The notes: a model not told the origin generated them from the sequence alone. A stretch of DNA of 64,000 nucleotides from SZUA-36 sp963801195 (GCA_963801195.1 CAWDDX010000003.1:434001-498000), one strand, 5' to 3'; shown: positions 1 to 9,802, counted from the stretch's first letter. A program made the numbers and translations.

Positions 1-1
1 G

Positions 2-1630
2 AACCGTGCGCTGATCTGGCTCTACCGGCCGTTGATCAATGCCGTCACCCACCGGCCCGGTGTGGTACTGATGATCTCGGCCGTGCTCGTGGTCGTTGGG
101 ATGTGGCCGGCGACCCGGCTGGGTTCGGAATTCATGCCCGACCTGAATGAAGGCGATATCATGTACATGCCAACCACTTTTCCGGGCATATCCATCGGCA
201 AGGCCCAGCAGTTGCTGCAACAAACGGACAGACTGATCTACTCGGTACCGGAAGTAAAAACGGTATTTGGCAAAATCGGCCGTGCCGATACCGCTACCGA
301 CCCCGCGCCGCTGACGATGATCGAGACCGTCATACAACTGAAACCCGAAGCCGACTGGCGTCCCGGCATGACCATCGACAGTATCAAGGAAGAATTGAAC
401 CAACGATTAAAACTTCCGGGTGTCACCAATGCGTGGGTGTGGCCGATCAAGACCCGCATCGACATGCTGGCCACCGGTATCAAAACGCCGGTGGGTATCA
501 AGATCGGCGGCGCGGACCTCGGTGTGATCGAAGGCATAGGCAAGGATATCGAGAAAGTCCTGCTCGGCGTGCCCGGAACCACCTCGGCCTATGCAGAGCG
601 GGTCGCCGGCGGGCGCTACGTGACCGTCGACATCAACCGCGAAGAGGCATCCCGTTACGGACTCAACATCGATGACGTGCAGGACGTGGTGAAAACCGCG
701 ATCGGCGGCATGAATGTCACCGAAACCGTCGAAGGCCTCGAACGCTACCCGGTCAATGTACGCTACCCGCGTTATATGCGTGATTCCCTGGAACAACTTA
801 AACTGCTGCCTATCGTCACCTCCGCCGGTCAGCATATTACCCTGCAAGCGGTGGCCGACCTGCGCATCGAGGACGGGCCGCCGATGATAAAGAGTGAAAA
901 CGCCCGTCTGAATGGCTGGATTTATGTCGATATCGGTGGGGTGGATCTCGGTACTTACGTTGACGCTGCCCGCAAGGCGGTCGCCGAACAGGTCGATCTA
1001 CCTGCCGGTTATTCCATAAGCTGGTCCGGGCAATACGAATACATGGAGCGCGCCAAGGAACACCTGGCCATCGTGATTCCTTTTACGATCCTGACCATCA
1101 TGTTGCTCCTGTTTCTTAATTTCAGAAACATGGTCGAGGTGCTGATCATTCTCGGCACATTGCCAATGGCGTTGACCGGTGGCCTGTGGCTGCTCTACCT
1201 GTTGAATTACAACCTGTCGGTTGCCGTCGGTGTCGGCTTTATCGCGCTGGCGGGTGTGGCGGTTGAAATCGGCGTGGTCATGCTGGTGTATCTGAAGCAG
1301 GCCATGGCCAGCCATCAGCATAATGCGGAACAAGCGGGCCGTCATATGCAACGTGAAGACCTGGAGCACGCCGTCCATGATGGTGCGCTTATGCGGGTAC
1401 GCCCGATCATGATGACGGTTGCCGCCATTATTGCCGGTCTGCTACCCATCATGCTGGGCAGCGGCACCGGTTCCGAGGTGATGCGCCGGATCGCCGCACC
1501 GATGGTCGGTGGCATGGTCAGCGCCACCATCCTGACGCTGGCAGTCATTCCTGCGATTTTCCTGGTCTGGCAAAGACAACGCCTGGCTAAAAGCCCGGAT
1601 GGGGTCCAGGTCAAGCCTGGAACAGAGTGA
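2..1630 (+). CDS. cusA: CusA/SilA-type heavy-metal RND efflux pump, C-terminal part
   Basis: Inner-membrane RND subunit that would drive periplasmic Cu(I)/Ag(I) (or another soft metal) out through a tripartite CusCBA-type complex. The frame is open from base 2, so the 5' end lies outside the window; the visible 542 residues are about the C-terminal half of a ~1040-residue pump. Near residue 20 there is a hydrophobic segment followed by GSEFMPDLNEGD, a typical CusA/CzcA region. The last 200 residues alternate membrane helices, including GFIALAGVAVEIGVVMLVYL, with the helix-rich end GLLPIMLGSGTGSEVMRRIA. The assignment to the heavy-metal RND family is firm. The copper/silver rather than zinc/cobalt specificity is inferred from the neighbours: a MerR regulator directly after the stop and Cu-type ATPases downstream. 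Confidence 0.9.
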   Translation, partial: NRALIWLYRPLINAVTHRPGVVLMISAVLVVVGMWPATRLGSEFMPDLNEGDIMYMPTTFPGISIGKAQQLLQQTDRLIYSVPEVKTVFGKIGRADTATDPAPLTMIETVIQLKPEADWRPGMTIDSIKEELNQRLKLPGVTNAWVWPIKTRIDMLATGIKTPVGIKIGGADLGVIEGIGKDIEKVLLGVPGTTSAYAERVAGGRYVTVDINREEASRYGLNIDDVQDVVKTAIGGMNVTETVEGLERYPVNVRYPRYMRDSLEQLKLLPIVTSAGQHITLQAVADLRIEDGPPMIKSENARLNGWIYVDIGGVDLGTYVDAARKAVAEQVDLPAGYSISWSGQYEYMERAKEHLAIVIPFTILTIMLLLFLNFRNMVEVLIILGTLPMALTGGLWLLYLLNYNLSVAVGVGFIALAGVAVEIGVVMLVYLKQAMASHQHNAEQAGRHMQREDLEHAVHDGALMRVRPIMMTVAAIIAGLLPIMLGSGTGSEVMRRIAAPMVGGMVSATILTLAVIPAIFLVWQRQRLAKSPDGVQVKPGTE

Positions 1631-1641
1631 AGGAGAACATG

Positions 1642-2085
1642 ATGATCGCAAGTGAAGTTGCAAAATCAACCGGGGTTAACGCCAATGTTGTCCGCTACTA
1701 CACCCGTATCGGTCTGTTAAATCCAACCCGGAACCCCGACAACGGGTATCGCGAATACTCGCCGCAAGATGTCAAACGTGTTCGCTTCATCAGGAAGGCC
1801 AAGTGGTTGGGGTTCACGTTAAATGACATCAAAATCATCCTCGAGGAATCAGACTCCGGCAAGTCCCCGTGTGGGGAGGTTCGACGAATCATCAGCGAGA
1901 GGATTTTGGAGAACGAACAACGCCTGCAACATCTTCACGAAATTCAGAAGCGGATGGAGCGAGCAATTATTACGTGGAGTTCACAGTCCGATAGCTCGCC
2001 CGGTAACGATCACATCTGTGGCCTGATAGAAGACTTGGTATGTAATGAGGAAATGCTTGAGCCGTATGAAGGACACAAGTTTTAA
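1642..2085 (+). CDS. MerR-family metal-responsive transcriptional regulator
   Basis: Dimeric activator that would twist promoters with overlong spacers when it binds metal. The N-terminal winged-helix has the family pattern (ASEVAKSTGVNANVVRYYTRIGLL, then a Y-R-E-Y motif), followed by a long dimer helix. I start at the second ATG because AAGGAG (1630-1635) sits 6 nt upstream of it; the ATG at 1639 is possible. From that start the cysteines are Cys77, Cys126 and Cys134. Cys77 aligns with ZntR Cys79 (Ser in CueR), and Cys126 with CueR Cys120/ZntR Cys124. The position of CueR Cys112 is Ser, so the sensor is neither classic CueR nor classic ZntR. The gene starts 12 bases after the pump stop. Its own 3' end carries a MerR-type promoter. 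Confidence 0.88.
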   Translation: MIASEVAKSTGVNANVVRYYTRIGLLNPTRNPDNGYREYSPQDVKRVRFIRKAKWLGFTLNDIKIILEESDSGKSPCGEVRRIISERILENEQRLQHLHEIQKRMERAIITWSSQSDSSPGNDHICGLIEDLVCNEEMLEPYEGHKF

Positions 2086-2087
2086 AC
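2057..2087 (+). promoter_or_regulatory. MerR-type promoter/operator inside the 3' end of the regulator gene
   Basis: A -35 like TTGAGC (2057-2062) and a -10 like TTAAAC (2082-2087) are separated by 19 bp, the elongated spacer used by MerR activators. Bases 2064-2086 match the operator at 5758-5780 in 22 of 23 positions although the two sites lie in unrelated contexts, one of them coding. The left half of the dyad is weaker here than at 3067 and 5751. It would drive the Met/His-rich gene at 2315 through a leader of about 220 nt. Confidence 0.6.
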
Positions 2088-2314
2088 CACCGGGTTGCCT
2101 TGATTCTGCTTGCACATGATCGTGAAGGAACAATCAGGCAGTGGAAAAGTCCAAAGGAACAGCACGAAGAATTACGGCTTGTGCCGCCAGCAAAGTGCGC
2201 CAGGGCCGGCATCGTGCTTTCTGCAAGTGGTCGGTTGATCATAAAAACGTCACCGCAACTTGTGCAATACAAAATCTCGCCGTGGCCATTTTTGAGTCCG
2301 GCAAGGAGTAAATC

Positions 2315-2737
2315 ATGAAACACACAATCTTGAGAAAAGTTGGTTCGGTACTTCTGATGACCGGACTCATATTCGCACTACCCACCTACGCGCAGATGCA
2401 AAGTGGAACGGATACGATGGGTATGGGTGAGAAGGGCACGACTGACGTGCAGCAGATGTCGGGACTGATGCACGACATGTCAGGCCAGATGATGCAAATG
2501 TCCGGCATGATGGACATGGGCAAGATGAACCCGGATACCATGAATAAAATGTCGAACCAGATGAAACAAATGGGCAGCATGATGGAAAACATGTCGGGCA
2601 TGATGGGCAAAGGCATGATGATGGACGCCGGCCAGCACGAGCAGATGGGTCAGATGCACGAGCAGATGAACCAGATGCACGAGCAGATGAACCAAATGCA
2701 TGAGCAGATGGGTCAGATGCACGAGCATATGAACTAG
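2315..2737 (+). CDS. Met/His-rich secreted protein, probable periplasmic Cu/Ag-binding protein
   Basis: 140 residues: a Sec signal peptide (MKHTILRKVGSVLLMTGLIF, cleavage probably near AYAQ) followed by a mature part almost entirely of Met, Gln, His, Asp/Glu and Gly. The first half is rich in MSGxM and MMxMG units. The last 31 residues are four tandem heptads of the QMHEQMN type. Met/His clusters bind Cu(I)/Ag(I) in proteins such as SilE, PcoE and CusF, so a periplasmic metal sponge is likely; I do not recognise the exact family. AAGGAG at 2303-2308 sets the start. A MerR-type promoter lies at 2057. The TAG stop falls in the CTAG that borders a repeat element. Confidence 0.78.
   Translation: MKHTILRKVGSVLLMTGLIFALPTYAQMQSGTDTMGMGEKGTTDVQQMSGLMHDMSGQMMQMSGMMDMGKMNPDTMNKMSNQMKQMGSMMENMSGMMGKGMMMDAGQHEQMGQMHEQMNQMHEQMNQMHEQMGQMHEHMN
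2651..2734 (+). repeat. 21-nt tandem repeat, four units
   Basis: Four in-frame 21-nt units (2651, 2672, 2693, 2714), each encoding a QMHEQMN/QMHEQMG/QMHEHMN heptad. Units differ at a few, partly silent, positions. Unit number could vary between strains by slippage. Confidence 0.9.
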
Positions 2738-2900
2738 CAGCCTGTCGGACTTAACATGATCTACTGCGAAAAACCCGAATTTGGCCAGATTTCCCGATCT
2801 TTTTCGTTAAATAGCGGTGCTATTCGCCTCAAAAGATCGAAAAATCTATCTCAAATCGGATTTCCCTCGTTACGATCGGTCAAGTCCGACAGACTGCTAG
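2734..2900. mobile_element. MITE-like element, family 1, copy 1 (167 bp)
   Basis: Bounded by CTAG on both sides (2734-2737 and 2897-2900), with terminal inverted repeats CAGCCTGTCGGACTT and AAGTCCGACAGACTG. The interior matches, in opposite orientation, the element at 23261-23518, which carries two extra blocks of roughly 40-50 bp. There is no transposase, so it is non-autonomous. The left CTAG supplies the TAG stop of the Met/His-rich gene. Confidence 0.8.
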
Positions 2901-2920
2901 CCCGGACATTGCACCAGTCG
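2897..2920. repeat. Fragment of family 2 element (terminal repeat only)
   Basis: Directly after the right CTAG of the family 1 copy, CCCGGACATTGCACCAGT resembles the terminal repeat of the family 2 elements at 23515, 39344 and 42445. The rest of a family 2 element is not recognisable here. Confidence 0.5.
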
Positions 2921-2946
2921 GACCCGCGAAGAAGTAGGCTAAAGAA

Positions 2947-2974
2947 AACCCCGCCGGCATATGCCGGCGGGGTT
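2947..2974 (-). terminator. Perfect 28-nt palindrome, terminator-like
   Basis: Perfect dyad centred on 2960/2961 with a GC-rich stem. Read on the minus strand it is followed by TTTTCTTT, as in an intrinsic terminator; on the plus strand the T tract is weak. No minus-strand gene ends here, so it may be part of the repeat debris or a relic. Confidence 0.5.
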
Positions 2975-3066
2975 GGGTGGAGCCTGGTACGCATACCCAA
3001 TGGAAGTCCTGTCGTCCATCCCGGGCGCCCGGGTGTCTTCATGATTGAAACCCTTGCGTAAACTGC

Positions 3067-3097
3067 TTGACCTGTGTGTTGGACACAGGATTTAAAC
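3067..3097 (+). promoter_or_regulatory. MerR-type promoter/operator upstream of the copper ATPase
   Basis: TTGACC (3067-3072), 19-bp spacer, TTAAAC (3092-3097). The spacer holds a perfect dyad, CCTGTGT at 3071-3077 and ACACAGG at 3083-3089, centred 13 bp after the first base of the -35, as at 5751. It is the best of the three related sites and lies about 60 bp before the ATPase start. Confidence 0.8.
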
Positions 3098-3156
3098 TGG
3101 TCTTTTCAATGGCCAACCGCCAGCCCTTTTAAGCCAGAACGAGCGGGAGTGAAATT

Positions 3157-5627
<2,471 letters not shown>

Positions 5628-5750
5628 GGATCAAACGTTGTTGCCTACCCTGGCTGTCCTGCCTGGCGTCGGGGGCCTCACTTCAGACCTCGCCAGGTAA
5701 CGAAAATACCTGTTGATTGGCAGATGAATTGGATTATGACGAAGAAGTGC

Positions 5751-5781
5751 TTGACTTGTATGCAGGACACAAGTTTTAAAA
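5751..5781 (+). promoter_or_regulatory. MerR-type promoter/operator upstream of His-rich secreted protein
   Basis: TTGACT (5751-5756), 19-bp spacer, TTAAAA (5776-5781). The dyad is ACTTGT at 5754-5759 and ACAAGT at 5769-5774, with the same geometry as the site at 3067. Transcription would begin near 5788, which rules out the TTG at 5782 as the start of the downstream gene. Confidence 0.75.
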
Positions 5782-5805
5782 TTGGGTACCGGTTTAGGAA
5801 TCGAT

Positions 5806-6294
5806 GTGATTTATAGTCTTAAGAAAACACGGACACAGAGCCCCGCAAGGAGGACTATCAGTATTCTCATTACTGTAGTCTGGTTGGCGACGGTTTTGCA
5901 GCCCTGTGCAATGGCTTCGGCTATTGACCCCGGACTATCGAAAGTTGAAACACATCATACCCACCATGCAGATGACCGCTCCGGTCAAGCAAACGATGGA
6001 AATAAATCAGCCAACCATAACTGTCCCCATTGTGATTCATCTGGTCATGACGTTAACCACTGTAAATCAGAAACCACCAAGATCTGTGACAATGAAGATA
6101 CTTATGTTTACAGCGGGTCTGTCAAGTCTGCTGATCTTTACAAATTCCATGATCAACACCAATCATTTGAATTGCTTGGAAGTTCAGACGATTTTATACA
6201 AATCGGTCAGTTGGCAAATTCTGAAACAGGCAAATTCCCCCCTCCTTTTCAGGGTCCAAAGCTGACCGATTTGTTTCTTGTTTATCTGAAATAG
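5806..6294 (+). CDS. His/Cys-rich secreted or membrane-anchored protein of unknown function
   Basis: 162 residues from a GTG start. I choose 5806 because it follows AGGAA (5796-5800) at 5 nt and lies downstream of the predicted transcript start of the MerR-type promoter at 5751. A basic N-terminus and a hydrophobic segment (residues ~17-35, ISILITVVWLATVLQ) look like a signal peptide or anchor. The following ~60 residues contain His and Cys clusters such as HHTHHADD and HNCPHCDSSGH, typical of exported metal-binding proteins. I do not recognise a named family. Its promoter links it to the metal regulon. Confidence 0.65.
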   Translation: MIYSLKKTRTQSPARRTISILITVVWLATVLQPCAMASAIDPGLSKVETHHTHHADDRSGQANDGNKSANHNCPHCDSSGHDVNHCKSETTKICDNEDTYVYSGSVKSADLYKFHDQHQSFELLGSSDDFIQIGQLANSETGKFPPPFQGPKLTDLFLVYLK

Positions 6295-6345
6295 CAGTCT
6301 CACTCCGTCCTAACTTTTACCCCCGGTTTGATAGGTGAGATTGAA

Positions 6346-6591
6346 ATGAATAATTGGCTGGAAATTTACGCAAATTGCCTCGCAGCTGTCCTAAAAATGG
6401 TGACTGATCGAAGGACAAAAGCACCCGGCTATCCTCCGGCAAAACAGTTTCCATTGAATGGGTTCCCGATGAAAATGGTGAAACTGAATTTATTGCAACC
6501 GATGGGATGCTACGGGCAAGCTGAGGGTGGAGGATTGAAAATGACAAACATATCATCGGACTGCAAAAGCCAAATCGAGAAACGGCGATGA
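6346..6591 (+). CDS. Small ORF of unknown nature, possibly a decayed gene
   Basis: 81 codons starting MNNWLEIYANCLAAVLKM, with AGGTG 9 nt upstream and an ATGA overlap with the PII-like gene, which argues for translational coupling. The composition is not convincing, however. Another frame of the same bases reads KTVSIEWVPDENGETEF, which looks more like real protein, but it is interrupted by stop codons near 6404 and 6520. The stretch may be a broken gene, with the coupling accidental. No function can be offered. Confidence 0.3.
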   Translation: MNNWLEIYANCLAAVLKMVTDRRTKAPGYPPAKQFPLNGFPMKMVKLNLLQPMGCYGQAEGGGLKMTNISSDCKSQIEKRR

Positions 6592-6914
6592 GCATCAAGC
6601 GAATTACAACCATTGTGCCGATAGGTCATTTGGCCGATCTCGAAAAATGTCTGCGCACCGCTGGCGTGCACGGAATGACCGTTGATTACGTCCAGGGCTT
6701 TGGTGTTCATGCCAATTTCTTCCGCAATGACCTGCTACAGGAAAATGTCCAGGTTCAGGTTTTCGTCGGCGCGGACAGGAGCGAGGCAATTGCTGGCGCC
6801 ATCCAGAGATTTGCGAGGGCTACACACATTTCTGCGGGAATCCTTTCAATTGAGAGCATTGACCGTTTGATCGATCTGAATACCGGCGAGGATGTTTCGG
6901 CAAGGCATCTTTAA
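6588..6914 (+). CDS. PII-like signalling protein with shortened T-loop
   Basis: 108 residues with the ferredoxin-like PII pattern: ITTIVPIGHLADLEKCLRTA, then GVHGMTVDYVQGFG, a strand VQVQVFVGADRSEAIAGAI, and the end IDRLIDLNTGEDV, which matches the GlnB C-terminal strand. The T-loop region (residues ~41-54, GVHANFFRNDLLQE) is shorter than in GlnB and lacks the uridylylated Tyr51 context, so it should not act as a classic nitrogen sensor. Small PII-like proteins are known beside metal RND pumps and other transporters, where they may regulate the carrier. Place and family fit a role in metal efflux control; the ligand is unknown. Confidence 0.7.
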   Translation: MSIKRITTIVPIGHLADLEKCLRTAGVHGMTVDYVQGFGVHANFFRNDLLQENVQVQVFVGADRSEAIAGAIQRFARATHISAGILSIESIDRLIDLNTGEDVSARHL

Positions 6915-7240
6915 TACTGCTCAAAGTGCCCGAAACCAATGAATTGAAATGAGCGGGAGTGGTGCAAGTTACAAATATTTGCGAGTTCGAAATTGGTTTT
7001 TGTCGTCAAATTTGACGGAGAAACAGGTAAGTCATTGCGGAATCTGAGCGTAGTCATTGGCGTGCCAATCATATTATAAACTATTGATTAAATTATATTT
7101 ATTATTTGACTTAAATCATATTAAAGTAACATAATATAAGTCACACTGGAAATATGAGATATTTGAACAGGATTTTTAACGATTCTTCTCGACTCAGAAT
7201 TACATTATCTACGTTTTTTGAAAGAATACAGGTGAACCAA
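6915..7240 (+). other. AT-rich intergenic region with promoter
   Basis: Between the PII-like gene and the secreted protein at 7241. The stretch 7070-7145 is strongly AT-rich and contains the promoter at 7106-7135. I see no ORF with a ribosome site and no terminator hairpin. Confidence 0.5.
7106..7135 (+). promoter_or_regulatory. Sigma-70-type promoter for the secreted protein at 7241
   Basis: TTGACT (7106-7111), 18-bp spacer, CATAAT (7130-7135). It sits in an AT-rich stretch about 105 bp upstream of the chosen start codon. Confidence 0.55.
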
Positions 7241-8545
7241 ATGAAGTCTATTCAACTTTTTTCGACCATTGCGCTTGCCATCGGTCTGTCCGTGTCAGCT
7301 GCAAATGTTTTTGCGCATGTTCCAGCCGGTTCAGCAAATGATTTTATCGTAACCCGGCATTTTACCGGTTCCTGGACCCAGGTCGCCCAGCAGAGCCAGG
7401 GCTTGAACCTTGAGGTGATCGAACAACTGGACGGTTCCAGGAGGTCTGTTGCGTATTGGTACACCTACGGCGCCGACAGACAATCGGCCTGGTTTCTCGG
7501 TATTGGAGACCTTATTGACAATCGTATCGAATTTGAACTGTATGAGGCCTCGGATGTAGGATTCATGCAGGACGCCGAACCGGGTAACGATTCCGTCCAA
7601 AGTATCGGCACAATGACCATTGAGTTTGACAGTTGCGACACGGGCACCGTTACTTTCGAAACCAATCTTCCGGAAGTTGGCAGCGGCTCCTTCGATATTG
7701 CACGCATATCCGAAATCATGAACACCCATTGCAGTGGCGGCATCTCAGATGACATGCACGCAGATGTCATGTTTGGCGAACAGCGTATGGCAATGACATC
7801 GGCAAGAGAGGGCATTACCGGTAACGGCCACGCCCGCTTTGATGATTACCCGGGGCACATGGAATTTGAAATCGACGTGGAAGGACTGCCTGACGGTGAG
7901 TATCACCTCTACGTAGGTGATCAGGAGCGTGGCAGCCTGAATGTTGTTGATGGTCATGGACAAATGGAATACAGAAGCCCGGGTGAAACCGGGACCATGC
8001 TGATGACCTTCGACCCGCGTAACATGCTTGTCGAGATTCGCGATGACCAGGGAGTCGTACTCTCTTCTTTTGAAAACCATTTCGCACAGGATGAACACGA
8101 CCACCACGGCAGCGGCGATGATGGTCACCACTTTGGCTGTGACGGTGGCGGCATGGGCGGCGGCATGGGTGGCGGCATGGGTGGCGGCATGCACGACTGT
8201 GTCAATGCAGGTGAATACATTGAAATCCAGGCGGGCCTTGTTAACACCGGCCTGGTGGCGAACGCGAAAGGCGACGCAGAGTGGAAAATGAATACCGACC
8301 GCGTGGAATTCTCGGTTGAAATCGAGGACGTTGCGGTCGGCTCATACACGTTGAAAGTCGGTGGTAGCGAACGGGGGACTATTGAAGCTTTCGAGATGCA
8401 TGACGGCGAGGTCTATGGCCATATCCGCTTCAGGGATCCCGAGACCGCAGGAAGCAAGCTTCTGGATTTTGAACCCAGGGGCCAGAAGATCGAAGTCTTT
8501 CAGGGTGACAGTGTCATCCTTGAGGTGAACCTTCCGACGGAGTAA
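7241..8545 (+). CDS. Secreted protein with duplicated beta module and Gly/Met/His-rich linker
   Basis: 434 residues. I start at 7241, where a clear signal peptide begins (MKSIQLFSTIALAIGLSVSA) behind AGGTG, rather than at 7154. Residues ~30-155 resemble an unnamed exported domain of proteobacteria with a G-x-W...GLNLEV...YWYTY...W pattern. Two related beta modules follow (~190-270 and ~340-430); they share pieces such as DGEYHLYVGDQERGSL and VGSYTLKVGGSERGTI. The linker between them is rich in His, Asp, Gly and Met, with four GGGM units and two Cys, and could bind metal. It lies in the metal island; the function is not known. Confidence 0.7.
   Translation: MKSIQLFSTIALAIGLSVSAANVFAHVPAGSANDFIVTRHFTGSWTQVAQQSQGLNLEVIEQLDGSRRSVAYWYTYGADRQSAWFLGIGDLIDNRIEFELYEASDVGFMQDAEPGNDSVQSIGTMTIEFDSCDTGTVTFETNLPEVGSGSFDIARISEIMNTHCSGGISDDMHADVMFGEQRMAMTSAREGITGNGHARFDDYPGHMEFEIDVEGLPDGEYHLYVGDQERGSLNVVDGHGQMEYRSPGETGTMLMTFDPRNMLVEIRDDQGVVLSSFENHFAQDEHDHHGSGDDGHHFGCDGGGMGGGMGGGMGGGMHDCVNAGEYIEIQAGLVNTGLVANAKGDAEWKMNTDRVEFSVEIEDVAVGSYTLKVGGSERGTIEAFEMHDGEVYGHIRFRDPETAGSKLLDFEPRGQKIEVFQGDSVILEVNLPTE
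8147..8194 (+). repeat. 12-nt tandem repeat, four units
   Basis: Four units of the GGCGGCATGGGT type coding for GGMG repeats in the linker of the secreted protein. Confidence 0.8.
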
Positions 8546-8580
8546 CCATTCGAATCAATAGGGATAGACAGGATTATAAA

Positions 8581-8958
8581 TTGAAGCGTTTTCTCACAAG
8601 TTTGCTGCTCGCACTGTCACTGGTCGTCAATTCAGTGGTGGTGCTTGCGGGTGACTTTCATGGTGTGGGGCTCGATGCGAACCTGTCAACGGTAAAGACA
8701 AAATGCGATCCCACGGAGTATAGGCAAACCCCCGGACTGTCGTTGCAGCACAGTGGTGAAAATTGCACGATACCATGTCGCGAAGATTCAGCATGTTCCA
8801 TGCGGGGGGTTTGCGTCGTTCAACACAATGCATTTTTCATAGCACAATCTACGCTTAGATTTAATCATCCAATCGAACATCGCGGGCGGAACGTCATTGC
8901 GCCCGTTGTACCTGAAGTCAACCTGCCCCCTGAAAATCCACCCCCGATCCACAGTTAA
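8581..8958 (+). CDS. Small secreted Cys-containing protein of unknown function
   Basis: 125 residues from a TTG start with AGGA 7 nt upstream. A signal peptide (KRFLTSLLLALSLVVNSVVV, then LAG) precedes a mature part with four Cys (two in ENCTIPCRED) and a proline-rich C-terminus (LPPENPPPIHS). Short exported proteins of this build are common beside metal RND operons, but I do not recognise a named family. It follows the previous gene by 35 bp and is probably cotranscribed. Confidence 0.6.
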   Translation: MKRFLTSLLLALSLVVNSVVVLAGDFHGVGLDANLSTVKTKCDPTEYRQTPGLSLQHSGENCTIPCREDSACSMRGVCVVQHNAFFIAQSTLRFNHPIEHRGRNVIAPVVPEVNLPPENPPPIHS

Positions 8959-9074
8959 GCCTCCTAAAGGGCTCCCGAAAGGACAAGCAGTTCCACCGGC
9001 GGGCCATCGTTATACGTAATCCCCTGGCAGAAATGCCACAAAAGTCTCCCTTAATACCATTGGAGGTATAGATC

Positions 9075-9698
9075 ATGAACACGAATTTAAAATTAGACAG
9101 GCAAGTTGTGCTTACAATTTGTGTCCTGTTGACCGCAATGTGGCTCCCATTGACCACGTTTGCACAGGACCTTCCGAAATCTGGCGACGCCCTGCAAGGC
9201 GCAAAGGCGCGGACAGAACACTGTGCGCATTGCCAAACCATGCACCACTCAACCATGCATCACTCGGAGAATCTCCGGGATTGTCAGCATTCGAGCGACC
9301 CGCTGGCATACTTGCGTGGTTCCAAAAATGGCATCATTGAGAAAGGCGTCGGGTTTGCCGAAACAGACCCGGCAAACCAGGGTTCCCTGGATATCTCAAA
9401 TATTTCCCAATCGTTCGATGTCCAGGTGCAGCGGGCTTCTGTCGGTTTTGCTGAAACGGACCCGGTACACCAGAGCAGTGTGTATGATTTGGCGATTTCG
9501 CCGGATTCCGAAGATCGGATGCGGCAAGTGGAAGTCGGGTTTGCCGAAACAGACCCGGCAGGTATTCCAAATCGGCCCGGCGAAATTGATAGCCAACATC
9601 TCGTGGATTGCGCTCATGAAAATGGAAAGAGCATGGTTCACGTAACAGCGGGATTCCCCAGCCCGTCTCGAGAAGGGTATTGTCATGTGCACTGCTAA
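9075..9698 (+). CDS. Secreted protein with three GFAETDP repeats at exact 31-residue spacing
   Basis: 207 residues; GGAGG lies 7 nt before the ATG. A signal peptide runs to about residue 30 (LPLTTFAQ). A His/Cys-rich segment follows (residues ~49-72: EHCAHCQTMHHSTMHHSEN), which should bind metal. The octapeptide VGFAETDP then occurs at residues 92-99, 123-130 and 154-161, exactly 31 residues apart, with unrelated sequence between the copies. The C-terminus has further Cys and His (GYCHVHC). Copies 1 and 3 are identical over 27 nt; copy 2 differs at silent sites, so the peptide is under selection. I do not recognise the family. Processing into peptides or a repeated binding site are both possible. 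Confidence 0.7.
   Translation: MNTNLKLDRQVVLTICVLLTAMWLPLTTFAQDLPKSGDALQGAKARTEHCAHCQTMHHSTMHHSENLRDCQHSSDPLAYLRGSKNGIIEKGVGFAETDPANQGSLDISNISQSFDVQVQRASVGFAETDPVHQSSVYDLAISPDSEDRMRQVEVGFAETDPAGIPNRPGEIDSQHLVDCAHENGKSMVHVTAGFPSPSREGYCHVHC
9348..9557 (+). repeat. Three octapeptide-coding repeats, period 93 nt
   Basis: VGFAETDP is encoded at 9348, 9441 and 9534. Only the 24-27 nt core is conserved; the 66-nt spacers are not alike. Confidence 0.9.
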
Positions 9699-9776
9699 AG
9701 GAATGATGGCTGAACACCCGAAAGAAATCCGTGGGGACCATGACCATTGACTGTTCGACTTTTAGTCTGAAAGGAT

Positions 9777-9802
9777 TGAATCCCGGGAATTCCCGGGATT
9801 CA
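9777..9802. other. Perfect 26-nt palindrome
   Basis: Dyad centred on the EcoRI-like GAATTC at 9787-9792, with fully paired arms and no loop. There is no T tract, so it is not a standard intrinsic terminator. It lies between the repeat protein and the sulfotransferase remnant. Confidence 0.6.

Noticed and set aside
2100..2318. 72-codon TTG-started frame between the MerR gene and the Met/His gene
   Set aside because: No ribosome site, nearly leaderless relative to the predicted promoter, and odd composition; more likely a 5' leader.
7112..7145. GACTTA...TAAGTC inverted repeat as a MerR-type operator for the gene at 7241
   Set aside because: Arms are too far apart and the GGACACA core is absent; an ordinary sigma-70 promoter with 18-bp spacer explains the site better.
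9685..9750. 21-codon His-containing mini-ORF after the GFAETDP gene, with GAAGGG upstream
   Set aside because: Too short to judge and overlaps the larger gene; nothing else supports it.
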